From: Branchiostoma floridae
Lineage: Eukaryota; Chordata; Leptocardii; Amphioxiformes; Branchiostomatidae
Reading direction: 5' to 3'
Assembly: GCF_000003815.2 (NCBI RefSeq)
Contig: NW_023365732.1
Coordinates: 364,894 to 419,329, forward strand
Length of the DNA stretch: 54,436 nucleotides
Below the pieces are notes generated by a model. It ran no database searches. It saw nothing but the letters and a program-made list of their open reading frames with translations, and was not told the DNA's origin. Positions 34,588 to 47,300 of this stretch are shown here, in pieces. Position numbers and translations under genes: made by a program. Position 1 is the stretch's first letter. Every line of letters starts with the position of its first letter.

Positions 34588-36700
34588 CATGTGACCTTTG
34601 TAACTGAGTAAGAGAATATTGATATATATTATGCAAAATAAAGACCTTCTTTGCATAATTAATGAGAGAATGCTTTAATGTCATTGTGGTAAGCTAAAGA
34701 AGGTGATAAACTGATATGATTTATGTAAATGAGGGTCTGTTTTGTAAAATCGATGAGAAGCATTTGCATTATTAGTTCACCCTTCACTCACAAGAGAACC
34801 CCTTTTGACAGCAATGCTCTCTGAACATTAATCGCCAGGCGAATGGAATACGACTATGAAAACCCATTAATAACAACAATCTTTAATACTTATAAACAAT
34901 AAAAACGTCGCCATGGCAATAATTTTAATTGCCACACTTTTTTCCATTTTGCTCCAATGATGTACATGTATGTACTATTTTGTATTATACTGAATAAAGT
35001 TTTATTTAAAAAAAAAAAAAGAGTTGTCTGTTCGCAGGCACGCCCATGTTAGAGGTGGCGCTTTGACATTACAACTATGTAACTAGAGTTCCATGAACAC
35101 ATCCCTTCGCCAAATAATCATGCCTTTATTCAAGACTTTAAGGTCTTATTCGTATATTTCTAAAGAGTACCTATCCCAATACAAACGACAGCATGACTCC
35201 GGCCTGGCCGAATAGTAAATGATGATGGGGGCTTTGGCCAAGTTAGGAATAAAAAACCTAGTAGGGTACTAGTACTGGCCTAGGAGTGAACTGACCACCC
35301 GGTGCTGGATAGACTGCAAAAGACAGACTGAAATCCCATGGCAAATTATTTAGTCAAATTCTTCTCTATTTTCATCTACTGACACTGTAGCACTGCATGA
35401 AAACCCTAATTTCCAGGTGTTTCAAGGGACTTACACGCCTGTGAAATGTTCTGTGTCCTGGCTATATGTACATGACTTTCCTGGTTCAGCGTGTAATGTC
35501 CTGTTTTTTTTCTTACATTCCTGGACTCGCGCTTGTACAGGAATTTCTAGGACCCTTACAACAGACGTGTAGGGAAAATGGGCAGACAAAAGCCTGGCGG
35601 CGCATATATTTTCAAAGCAAAGCTTGGGTCGCGGGTTATTACTGTTTACCGGCAACTACTACCCCTGCAACCAACCTAGGCTATGCTTGGACAATTGATA
35701 AGCAATGAGGTTTACATTTTAAACACAAAATAAGGGGGAGTGTAGGGAGTATTTGATTGCTGTCTACCCGTGACATCGTCTGACAGAACAAAGTGGAACA
35801 AAATACAACTATAAAAAGAAACGGCATCACCATTTTCAGGAATACCATCAAGGTCAGAAAGAAAGGTCTATAAAATACTAAAAAAACAAGCATAATTAAT
35901 GAAGCTGTGCTTTGTATGGGCCGACATTTCCAACTTATTTGGAAATCCTATGGTCGGCACGTATTGAGCGCCAACCGCAGTAACTCTGGTTTCCCAAGTG
36001 GGCCATTCATTGTCATTTCTACATGTCGAAATAAATAAATGCTAGAGATCAGCCCCCTTTGCATAAAGAGCTAGGAAAATAAACTAACCAAAGAAGTTTA
36101 ATTTGGAAATTCGTAGATATACGTTGTTTTGTAGCTGTAAATACAGAGTTCCTGTCGCGTCATGGCGAGCAAATTGAACTGGAACGCCGTTGGACATAGG
36201 GAAAACATAGGACTGCGATCTGATCTGGGGCAGCTTTTTGAAAAGAATGAAGAGAACACGGGACAAAATACTGTCCATTTTCTTAGTCACCGTCTGTAAC
36301 TTTGCCTACTGTTGACGCGCAATATACGTGGAATGATCTATGTCAAGATATAATCTCCTTGACTCGATGTACTAAATTTTTGTCCCGGATTATGTTCTTG
36401 ATTGTACAAAATAAGTGAGAACGTTGAACCAAGGACCTCCTTGGTTGAACGTTAAATTTATACCGATTCAAGCTGTTGATAATAACAGCGGCATGTTTCA
36501 CATCTTTCTAGGCAGGTATTGTTTTACTGTGAAATTCGGGTAATCAGGCAGCTCAAACAACCTCCTTGACGTGATTGTAACAATAGACTTGGCTGGTACT
36601 AGCGGTAGTTCACAGCTCTTTGTGTCCGTGACCATGGAACTTCTTCAGAAAAAGCCAATAGAATTTCTCCTCACACAATTATAGGGTCAACCCTTCGGCC
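34588..36700. other. Intergenic, repeats only
   Basis: At about 34905-35022 a sequence ends GAATAAAGTTTTATTTAAAAAAAAAAAA, with the signal AATAAA and a short poly(A), like a retroposon 3' end. A hairpin with GCCGAC and GTCGGC ends sits at 35921-35959. ORFs here have no recognisable motif. Confidence 0.45.
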
Positions 36701-36955
36701 AATCAACGCGACAGTCACAATTTTCAAATTCTTCAGTTGAGTTGGTATTGTGAAGTCCGCGTCTTAGCGGGTGGATGTGTACGGATGTGCGTTCTTGCTG
36801 TCCGAGTGTGTCTAGATACCAGGGTGCGTTATCTGATGGTAGCGAGGAACATTGGTCATTATTTTACAGCAAGGATTTTCTACTCAAGATCGCGAAACAG
36901 GACGTCAGCTACAACTAATAATAACAGGACCACCGTCAGGCCAAAGTTCTCTCCC

Positions 36956-37480
36956 ATGGCTTCAAGGATCAAGGAGCTTCCGTATGCAACTGTAACGATG
37001 ATATTGCAGTCGGCATTTGACTTTGCTTTCGACGGAAATAATGTGGAGGAATATCGAAACGGCTCTCATGTTTGGATAGTGATACCACCCTCATCTAGGA
37101 ACGACAACTGTATTACTTAGACTCCCTTGCAGTCTTCGGAACGGGGCTGTTTTTTTTAGGGAGGGGGAGGGGGCGTTGTTCGGCGATTCTCAACGTTGAC
37201 TATGTTCTTTTGTTTCGGGAAAGGGAGTTTGCCGAGGAAGGGAGTTTGCTGTGGAACTTCTGAGTTTGACATGATACTGATAGGCGAGTCTTTGCCCCGT
37301 CCGAAGACGCACTATCACGGCAAACTCCCTTCCACAGCAAAACCCCTTCCACGGCAAACTCCCTTTCCCGGCACAAGAGAACATAGTAAAAACCCAGCCC
37401 CGTTCCAAAAACTGCAAGGGAGTCCATGTACTACCCTGCATGCCGTCAAGAAGGGCATTCTAGTAGCCTACGAAGACTAG
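36956..37480 (+). pseudogene. Small unknown ORF interrupted by a foldback MITE
   Basis: An ATG in good context (cccATGGCTTCA) opens 54 codons up to 37117, ending NDNCIT; the inserted element supplies the stop. Beyond the element (37118-37428), which is flanked by TACT on both sides, the same frame resumes at 37433 with TLHAVKKGILVAYED and TAG at 37478-37480. I recognise no family. The ORF extends upstream in frame to 36737, so the true start or an acceptor could be earlier. Confidence rests on the clean frame restoration at the duplicated target. Confidence 0.4.
37118..37428. mobile_element. Foldback MITE, 311 bp
   Basis: The inverted ends share GACTCCCTTGCAGT then GGAACGGGGCTG, and are flanked by TACT (37114-37117 and 37429-37432). 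The interior has repeated GGCAAACTCCCTTCC words on both strands. The superfamily is not assigned. Confidence 0.7.
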
Positions 37481-39149
37481 AAGACAACAAGAGACCAGCC
37501 AGCATTCTATAACATACAAAAGTCACTAGCGACTTCAACGTATCATACACTAATAAAATACGAACAAACACTAATAAAAATTGCCTTGTTTCAATATGAA
37601 TAAATATTTGGTGCTATTACAGAAAAAAAAATGCGAGCAAGAAGCTGCCGAATAAATGGGGAGGGGGGCAAAATCCAGAAAGGGGGGGGGGGTGGCGTCA
37701 GTACTCTCGACGCCACTTTCCATGACAAAAGGGATGCACTGGGTGAGGCAGACCGGGGAAATACAATTAGGTGATAATTGGCCGCTAATCATATTCCGCC
37801 AACGCACAATGCAACACACGGCTCATGTCCTGTTGTGTAAGGTTGTTTCAAGGGAATCTGTAAGGGTATTTCAAGCCCTTTACACGTCCTGTACACAGAA
37901 ATGGTTCGTTTCCGCGAGATTCTAGGACATGTAAAGGGCTGTACACGTTTCGTTCGCAGGCATGAAACATCCGGATTTTGAAGGATTTCCAGGAATGTGT
38001 AAGTCAGTTTCCATCCTGGAAATGAGCTTTTTCATGCAGTGTAGCTGACACGTCTTGTGTTCATTCAGTAGCCTGAATGAGTAAACACCTACAAAACTTA
38101 CTCACAGAACTCCTTTTCAAAACACACCGGATGGCCATCTTGTGGTTAAAACGTCGTTTTGTGCAGTTAATAATGTTTCTGTTGATATACGATATACATG
38201 TCTCCCCCGCTGATGAAAATAGAGTGGTCCACTGAATGATGTAATCAGACTCACAAGGATCAGGGCTCATGTGAGAAACAGATGTGTCCTTAGATAGAGT
38301 CCATTCCAAGACACCATGAGGGTTTTTAGTCGATATTTATAATTAGCCTGAATTATTTTGAATAAAAGAATATTTGAGCCACAATAATTAAATTCTTTTC
38401 AAAAAATTGACTAAGAAAATATTCATCTATTTGAATTCCTTTGAATATTTTAGAAACATTTGAAAGTAACTGTGCAAAAATATCTTTATTTAGAATAATT
38501 GTGAAACCTCTGTGTGATTATTTCACATTTACAAATATTTACAAATATTTGTAAACTTTGCCAAATGGTAAAATTTATGCCCCCATAAAAGTAAGCCCTA
38601 TTGTTGCATCTGTGTATTTTTAGATTTCACTGTTGGGCACTGGTGGATCCTTTGTGGTGGGCCATTGTTGCATGGCACCCAATCATACTTTGCAAGGATG
38701 TGTGAATTGCTATCCTGCCAGCCCACTGAACCATTTACAAAAAATGGTAGAAAATGGTAGAAAATGGTAAATAATGGTAGAATGCTGCTATCATTATTTA
38801 GAAACCATTAGAAGTATCCAATTCCACACCATGAATATTTTCAAAGTTCAGGACCAGGGAAATATTTATCAAGTTGAAACAGTGTTACAAATATTTCTGA
38901 AGTATCAAATGTCCTAGACATATAATTACAAAACTTTAAAATCAATTCTAAACAATGGCAACAAACATCCGCATGGTGTCTAGGAACGGACTCTATAGGT
39001 CAAAATGAGATGGTTTAACAGAAATATAGAAAACACTGTTTATTTCTGTTAACTGGCCACTGATTACAATTTAATGCATCTCACCATGTAGATTATTATC
39101 TAAAGTACCTTTCAGCCAAAAACAATGCCTTCCAAAGAAAATAATAAAA
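37481..39149. other. Intergenic, no gene seen
   Basis: It contains a C/G run near 37680, repeated GTACACG/CCTTTACACG words at 37830-37960, a very AT-rich block (38330-38600) and a short tandem GAAAATGGTA repeat at about 38745-38785. Confidence 0.45.
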
Positions 39150-39420
39150 ACACCCGTTGCAGTTCAAAACAGGCCGCTAGCTGGGACCAAGCTTACACAA
39201 CTTACTCCCTGCCCAAAGACGTATCCCCTACCCAAAAATGATGAACCTGGCACATGAGGAACACGTTACTTCCAACTTTTAACCTCCGCTGCAATACCGT
39301 AACTCACCTCTAGGAGGCCCATTATCGAACTTGACCTTCCTTTTCCCAACCCATACCTATCCACCTCCTTATTCCCTTTCAAAGTCCTAAAACAAAATAG
39401 GCCCCTGTAGTTTAATGGCC
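39150..39420. repeat. Copy of the CTCCCTGCCCAAAGACGTAT repeat family
   Basis: Matches about 18470-18660 closely (ACTTACTCCCTGCCCAAAGA, ATGAACCTG, CACATGAGGAACACGTTAC). It is part of the duplicated flank. Confidence 0.6.
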
Positions 39421-42154
39421 TGGCAATGCGTACTAGAACTACAACAGTTCTGCGGAAGACCAATCGCTTTGTGCGCGCTCAGTGATTTAGTATCACACCA
39501 TGTGCGCGCTCAGTGATTTAGTAACACACCTATACTTAACCGAACACAGATGGACTCCCATTGTCTGACCACGGGACTCTTTGCACCAAACCGACGCCTG
39601 CAGTCGACCTCGAACTGTTGCAGTTGTAATAAACATTGCTAGGAGACGCTTTTGAGCCATGACTTGAAGAACGGAATGAGGCTTCTTTGACAGCGCGCGG
39701 ATGATTCCAGCTTTAGTATGAATTTCTAGGTGAATATATGCATAAACGTGCATATACTGCTTGAGGGATTCTTACGTTCAAATGAAGGCTTAATTGCTCA
39801 AAATGTGACCTGTTCTTGGTACTGAAAAGTATTTATATTCACACACAATATCAGACACAAATACACACTACTGCTACAGAACTTTGGGCAAAATCCAAAT
39901 GTGGGCATGTAAGAATAATTGAAGGGACAAAACATACTATCACAACCAATAAGTCTTTTATTCCTGTATAGATCGTTTTCACAATGACGTCACAGTCGCG
40001 TTCGAGCGTTCGAACGGCCATGTTGGATGATAAGCGGCCCGATCTGCACACGGCTGTGTGTTGCACGTGGTGGACTCGTACGTGGAAAGAAAAAAAGAAG
40101 CCTTTTTTATTCAGAAACGGACTGGATGTCTGCCGTGCTAACTGCGAGTTCCATAAACACAGGATACGGCCTACTCGCCGTTTCTATTCAACAACATTAC
40201 CTACAGTCCGTCCTCTTTTTAATAACTTGATTAAACCACTCTCCTTCCAGCCCACCAACAGTAGCCCTGCCGCGGAGTTTGTGCATGCTTTTTTTAATTT
40301 TTTGGGAGAAAGTTGGTTTCTGGTACAGTGTATGTCATGGACGTATACCATGTTACACGAAAATGTCAGCAAGCTTGTTCTATTTCTTCTTCATAAAACA
40401 CGGCACATCGCGTCCTGAGCTGTGAATGATATTTTCACCAGTACTGCCCCCGATGTTCTGTCGATAATCAAGCGAGGATTAAAAATTGTTTGGCTTGTTC
40501 ACGAGGAACGAAATTTGAACTTTTTTTTACCCACGGTTGTGTAGCTGGTAGAACAAAACAAAAATTTCTTCAGTCGCAAACTTTACCTAAGGCAAGACAA
40601 AACATGTCAATGCGGAACTTACACGTGTTAACGAGCACAATACACCTCTCACGCGCATCTCAATCGTTGTGTCAGTTTTACGCTCAGCACGGCCCAGTAC
40701 CCTTACCTAAAAGTATGAGGTGAGGTGTGTATTGTGCATACGACTGGTATGATCATATGAAGAACTAGAGTTCCACGGAACACATACCTTGGCCAGACAA
40801 TCAAGGGTTGTTATGGAGAATGCTTTTATCAATGACTTAAAGGTTTTATAGCTTCTCAAGTTATGTTATCCGCACTCACACACACTCACACAGAGCCCGC
40901 TGCAGTACCGACGGAAGATACCGGGCGAACCATTTTCAAACTCAACCTTTGTTTCTGCGACCGCTACTCAATACCAAGTATCATGAAAATCCATCAATCA
41001 GATCTCCAGTTATACTGTTGACCTACATAAAGACTCACTAACACTATGGCTTAAGCCTTAACCAAAAGTTTAATCTTAACTTCTTGGCGAAGGTAATGAA
41101 AAGGCCACAAACCACCAAGCTTCCACTTTTCCCTGCCACATAAGCATCACCAAAATAAGGGGGAAAATAACCCTTCACATCAAAATGGAGAAACCCCTTC
41201 CCATAGTGCACAAACAAACAACATGGCGCTTGCAAAGTGAGAACTAATAAACAATGTGTTTGCAACAATAACATCTATGTTTTGCTGACACAAATATGTC
41301 ATGACCTACCAAGCCTGGAGCACAGATGTAGTTAGAGACACTGAGCACTGATTGTCCAGAAAAGAGGTCGATTTAAGGATTTACACATTCTTCTAATTAT
41401 CATGTAAATTAAGCCCTGATTTGCATACAATACATTTCATAATTTTAATCATTACCTAAGGTATGTACATACCAAAAATAATGCAAATCCGCCAACCCCT
41501 CCTAGACTTATACTCTACCAAAGATAATGACAAAATCGCCCGGTGCAGTACAAAACAAGCCGCCAGGAGGCCAAAATTTGCACTACTTACTCCCTGCCCA
41601 GAGACGTATCCACTACCCAAAAATCGTAAACCTGACACTTCAGGATAACTATAACGCCAACTTCGACACTCCGCTGCAGTACCGCAACTTGTCGACAGGA
41701 TGCCCATTTTCGAATTTGACCGTCGTTTTCCAAATCCCTAAATAACTACCGAATATAATGCAAAACGATCCACAGCGTCAAAAGTTATCTTGTACGCAAC
41801 TACACACACACACACACTCACCCCGCTGCACTCACGACAGAAAGCGCCAACAGTACCATTTTCGTACAAAACCTTGCTATACGCAACCGCAACTCAAATC
41901 CCAAATATCGCGACATTCCATCCACAGCGACCAAAGTTATTTGAGATTGACCTATATACTGGGACACAAAAAAAATTTCTAACCATAACATGACCTTCTT
42001 GGCGAAGGTAAAAATGTCAATATGGACCTCATATGGACTTGATATATACGCTCGTGTGACTGCACCTGAAGGATGCGGTCACACATGCGTATACATTCAA
42101 GTCCGTATGAGGTTCGTATGAAATTCTTAGCCCCCACCGTGCTCCACAGGTCGC

Positions 42155-42300
42155 TGGGAAAATAAAATTGGACAAATATATACAGATAACATGCCAGAGG
42201 AGTTAGCTAGGTCGCGGGCCATACTCCCTCGGCCAACTAACTTCTCTAGCATGTTATCTGAGTGTCTATATTTGTTTAATTTCTGCTTTTTCCCAGTGAG
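42155..42300. repeat. Hairpin repeat
   Basis: The arms GATAACATGCcAGAGgAGTTAG and CTAACTtCTCTaGCATGTTATC face each other across a ~35-bp loop, with matching outer CAAATATA/TATATTTG sequences. It is nested in the 3.4 kb element. Confidence 0.6.
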
Positions 42301-42856
42301 ATATGTGAAGCCTGATAGAGACAAATATTCCATAGGGACCTCATACGAACTTTGATAAAGATTCTTTATTGAGACACGACAAAAGTACAGAGACTTTCGT
42401 AAGGTCTACATGTATAACAGATATACGCACGTGTGACGGCACCCTTACACAAAACTTTGACAGCCCCTTCCGTATCTCGCACGATTTTAGTATTGAATCG
42501 AAAAAGTGTGGCGTGTCTTCCAGCGAGCTTTGCGCTTGTGGCGAGGGAAGTTTCTACAAGTCTGGCATGGTCGAGTTCTGACTTCTGTCACCTCCATGCC
42601 GCGACGGGCACTAAACGCAATTTGGCATCTGACAAAACATGTGCTAAGCATTCTCAGAGTTTGAATTTTCAGTATTAAGTGCAACGTTACAGTCTGTCGC
42701 AATAACGTCAGCTCTAGCAGCCCTGATTCGTATGTTTAACGTTAGTTGATCAACTGAATTGTAATTTTGTTAACAGACCTTTCTAATACACATGTTGACA
42801 AAGCCAAAATACGGAAAAAAGACGCGCGCACGAACTTATCTAATACCACTATCCCG

Positions 42857-42946
42857 CTGGCCCCCACTATCCGCTTGCCTCACGAAGTTAGGGTCGGGGA
42901 AGTGCTACATCTTGCCCCTTGTTAGGCAAGTGGACAGTGAGGGCCA
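42857..42946. repeat. Foldback, about 23-bp imperfect arms
   Basis: TGGCCCCCACTATCCGCTTG pairs with CAAGTGGACAGTGAGGGCCA about 45 bp away. Nested in the 3.4 kb element. Confidence 0.5.
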
Positions 42947-43391
42947 GCTCGTGCGCGCATGCGGTGGGGATTGGTAGCTAGTCCTCTGCACGCCGCCTGT
43001 CAGTGAAAGGATATCACCCAGGGTAGCGGGCCAGGTACAGTGAATGATCGCGGTTTTTGCGAGGCCGCTTCACCGCGAACTCTAAACCACCGCGAACACT
43101 CCATTTCCCGCTACCGCAAAAGTAAATCCTCGCGATCGGCACCAGCATTAGATCGTTGAAAAAAGTGTCATTTTTAAAAGTATATAGATCCAGACGTATT
43201 ATTGCAACTTTGTCCTGATATCTAACCTTGACTACATCACTTAATGATTCACAGAATGGAGACCAAAACAGCACACTTGAACCCGCAAGTAACTTTGCTC
43301 GTGCCGTTCTGTGTTCTAGTCATCCAGGTTATCATCCAACATGGCGCCCACGAGTGATCGAACGGTTTTCGAACGTTCTGTGAAAACGATC

Positions 43392-44371
43392 TATTTCATA
43401 TAACATTGAGTAATGATTATGGACAAAATAAGATAAGTATTCTAGATATGAAGATTAAAATAAATGAAATACAGACACTTGTACAGTTAATTGTATCAAA
43501 ATCTAAACTGGATTCAGTGAACTGAAGTTACCACCGAAATATCGAAATTCGAATTGGATTGTCTTGGATGGGACAGGTGATCTATGGGGTCGGGGAGGGG
43601 GGATGGGGGGGCACAGAATAGGTATGTTCCCGGGCTACGATCTCAGTTAAAGACTATCTTTCACGAAATAAAACTGGCATGGGTAAGGTGCAGCTGCTGC
43701 GAAATGCAGTAATTGGTCAAACAAATGCATGTAATACTACATGTAATCTCTCTATATCTGACTTCATTCTGAAACTGCCACGTCATTTTCTGTATTTTCA
43801 CAACAGGGGAATCCCATGGCAGGTTTGTAACTCCACTCACACAACCCCCACCCTCGCCCGATGCAGCTAATACCTTCTCGCTTTACTGTATGTAAATGAC
43901 ATAAACTGAAGACGTCAGAACACCAGACCTTACTTAAACAAACAGGTTAGCTTGACTACATCACTGCCTTGGAATGATGAACTCGTTGCGGCGTGAACAG
44001 GAAGCAAGCAGTTCTTTTGAGCTCAGACATCGCTGGACAACGCAAGGCGATGTCCATGACGGTGATCTATTGTCAGGGTAGGCGAAAACTCTGTTTGTTT
44101 TGGGGGAGCAAATATGATTCTTTCAGGACTAGTCTTGCAACAACGGGTGATTTTTTGGCCTGGCCTAAGCACTAAGTACATTTATGCAGGTAGACACGAT
44201 ACCTGATATGTTTTAGCTTTCTTTTTAGTGCATTTCACCTTTAACCTTTGAACTGACAATAACGTAATGTTGACACGAGCATTATGTGTTTGTATTCAAG
44301 TCAGGCAAATAGAGCTAACAAGGACATCGGTACCTGTGGATATAAGTAGAACTTCCTGTACGAATTCCGCC
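43392..44371. promoter_or_regulatory. 5' flank of copy 3
   Basis: Collinear with 19845-21340 upstream of copy 2, except that copy 2 carries the TTA MITE. Just before the ATG the two copies differ by about 20 bp (GTGGATATAAGTAGAAC, only in copy 3). No clear TATA box is seen. A TGACGTAA word in copy 2 (21242-21249) is AACGTAA in copy 3. Promoter function is inferred only from position. Confidence 0.35.
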
Positions 44372-47300
44372 ATGTTGAGGGTCTGTGAGAAACTCCGTGA
44401 GGCGGACGCGAAGGGCAGGAGGTACGGACTAGCCCGTGCGGAGACAGGCTACCTCCGTGCCCTGGTGGACGCCGTGGCTGACAAGGACAGGCTGGCGGAA
44501 GTGGAGCTTCTCAAAAGTCTGGGCGACGTGAACTTGGAGAAGGGAAGACTCGAGAAGGATGTAGGGAGGTTCAACATGGCCTTGGCGCTTTACGTGGCTG
44601 CTATGGTCCGGTGTGGCTATCGGGATCAGGGGGATGGTATAGAACACCGATACGAGTACGCGGAGAGACTTTTACAAGGGGTGACGTCAAAGGGGTCACA
44701 GGGTCAGGAACAACAAACTGAAGACAAGGAGACGACTACACCTGCAAAGGTGGCTCTGAAGTTTCAAAACCTCGACAAGAAACGGGCTGCCGGTGGTAAC
44801 ACAGACTCCATGCTGGTTGGATACGCACAATTAATAGTAGAGGGAATAGTAAACGAGAACAACATGTTAGAAACAGAAGCGATCAAAAGCCTCGGTGACG
44901 TGTACCTGAAAAGAGGAACAGAAACTGGAGACAATAGAGACTTGACCAAAGCTACTGCTCTGTACAACACGGCACTGGCGCGGTGTAACAACGTTCAGGG
45001 AACAGTTGTTATTCTCCATCGCTTACAGTTCACAGCAAAAATCAGGCAGGACATCGCCGCAAAAAGCAAAAAAGTGAGTGTTAACGATAAAGACAATCTA
45101 TGCATCTTGTTACCTCCATGAAAAATGGATGTATAGTTTTTGGCTTGTGTGTTTGTATGTGTGTGTGTTTCCGGATATCCGGATATGTTTGGTCAGCATA
45201 ACATTAGAACCACTTGATGGACTTCAACGATATTTAGTATGTGGGTAGGGGTTGGTAAAGGTCAATTTTGGGCCCCTGGTATGTGACCTTGGCACAGCAG
45301 CAGAACTTCCTTTTTTTGTGGCAGAAGATATGCGAATGTGATTGTGATATACGGAAGAAGTGATGTATGTTTGGGGCCCCTAACTGCTCTGGAACTGCAG
45401 GGGCGTTTTTGTCAAAATCTTCAAAGGAGCATAACGGAACATAGGAACAATGGATTTCCATGATATTTAGCATGCAGGTATCTGTGGTACAGATGTACAT
45501 AATGAAGTACAAATTATGCAAAATTGGACTTAATTTGCATACTAAATGAGTAAAATCGATATCTAGTGTTTTTTAATATTGGACTCAAATACATGTAACA
45601 TATGTAGTTTGTGACAGGTGGAAGATACCCAAAAGCCCTCAGTTTGCATAATTAATGTGAAAGTGTCCTAATTCTTCTTAGTACACGTAGTAAATGATTC
45701 GATTGTCAACATTGTGACCTGTGTTAGCTAGTTAAAGGTGTACACAAGCAAGCAAAAATGTGTTGGCTGTTGGCCTCTGTCTGTCTCGGAAGACAATGGT
45801 AGGCAGACAGGGTGGGTTAGGCGACCCGTCTGCCTGACCTGCACGTGACTTTTTAAGGTGAAGGAGGGGTGTGCACTTCCTTCTCCACCCTCTCGTCCAC
45901 TGGCGCACTAAGTCCTACAGGGGCAACTGTTTGCAACGTGTAAGCCCCCCCCACCCCAGCAGATGTAGCTTTGTTGTTTGGAGTTTCCGTCTCCTCCTAC
46001 CCCTGACTTGTGTGTCAAGGCGGGTGCGTCATGCCCGAACATGCCCCTAGGACAAATGGGGGAATTTCAAAGGCTCGCCACTCGCTAACGTAGCCTGCCA
46101 TCTAATAATGAAACGAGACAAAAGAACTACCTTGCGCGTTTTGTACTCCGCGCAATCCTTGGTAAAGTGTCCTTCACCGCCACAGGAGTAGAATGTCTGC
46201 CTGAGAAATGGAACCGCGTGGCGCAATCGGCAGCGCGTTGGTCTCAGGCCCAAGAGGTCCTGAGTTCGAATCAGGCAGTCGTGTCACCGATCTTGTGCCC
46301 TTGGGAAAGGCACTTTACACGACTTTCCTCACTTAACTCAGGTGTTCGCGAATGAGTACCTAGCTGCGGCTATTGGCAGTGGCAGGCCTTTGTGGCGGTG
46401 ACAGGAAGCATAAATTATGCAGATATAAAAGTCATTTGTATAATCAGAATATTTCATGGAGGTATGATCTCTACGAACTCTCGTTTGTTTGCTTCCGCTA
46501 TGATACGGGGTGAGTGTGTTCTGTATCTTTGAGGAAAGGATAGTTTTAGAAGTCGTGAATATATTTTCACAGTGTTTGGTCTGTTCGTAGAGGATGATGA
46601 CGGCTTAATGATGACATGCTCTATTATATTGGGCCCATGTAGTCAATGAAGCCCCCAATAAACAACGAGTCACCATATTTACAACATACACTTTTTGTTA
46701 GGTTGGCGTGACGTGAGGAAATTTATATTACATTTGACCATTCATCAAAGTTTTAATTATGTATTAGATAACACGCACGATTGCCCACCTGTTAATCATT
46801 CATGGGTCTCCATTTGTTTTTGTAGAAGTCAACTCGGACACAACGACAACAAGACGTGCAAAAACGAAAGGACCACATCTCTACCTTCTCAACTGCAACC
46901 TCAAGTGACAATACTAATGACCGAATGCGCCGTCCACACAGGTACGTTTTTTGTACGTTTTTTGTGACGTAGATTACCGTATGGGGTCAAAACTGACCCC
47001 ATAACATTTTGTACAAATACAGTTTTTTGGTGACTCTTTTTGTGATTTGTATATATGTATAGCTTCATTAATCTACGTGGAACAGTTTGAGAATGATTAG
47101 GTGAGAATAATTCTAACTCATTATCATAATTTATGCAAAAGATCGGGAGGACCACATTTTTCACTAACACTTTTCAGACCGGGTAGGTTTTTTTTATGCT
47201 TGCACCAACTTCAAAGTCACATAGCCCCTAAATAGCTTATGCTAGGGCCACCAAACTTGGTCCTTTTTGAGACAATGTTGATAGCAAGCAATTTAAGTGA

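Larger units (their letters stand above)
39971..43391. mobile_element. 3.4 kb element with 13-bp perfect terminal inverted repeats
   Basis: Ends GATCGTTTTCACA (39971-39983) and TGTGAAAACGATC (43379-43391). Inner ends share CCATGTTGGATGATAA, making an imperfect repeat of about 55 bp. Paralogous sequence at about 19825-19850 is uninterrupted (TTATTCCTGTATTCAATATAAC), marking the insertion site; TA flanks both ends. Inside are tandem-family copies (40850-41110, 41455-42010) and hairpins. No transposase is recognised, so it is non-autonomous or decayed. Confidence 0.65.

Noticed and set aside
40000-40420. Transposase ORF (144 residues) in the 3.4 kb element
   Set aside because: No catalytic motif or family resemblance; overlaps other open frames in low-constraint sequence.
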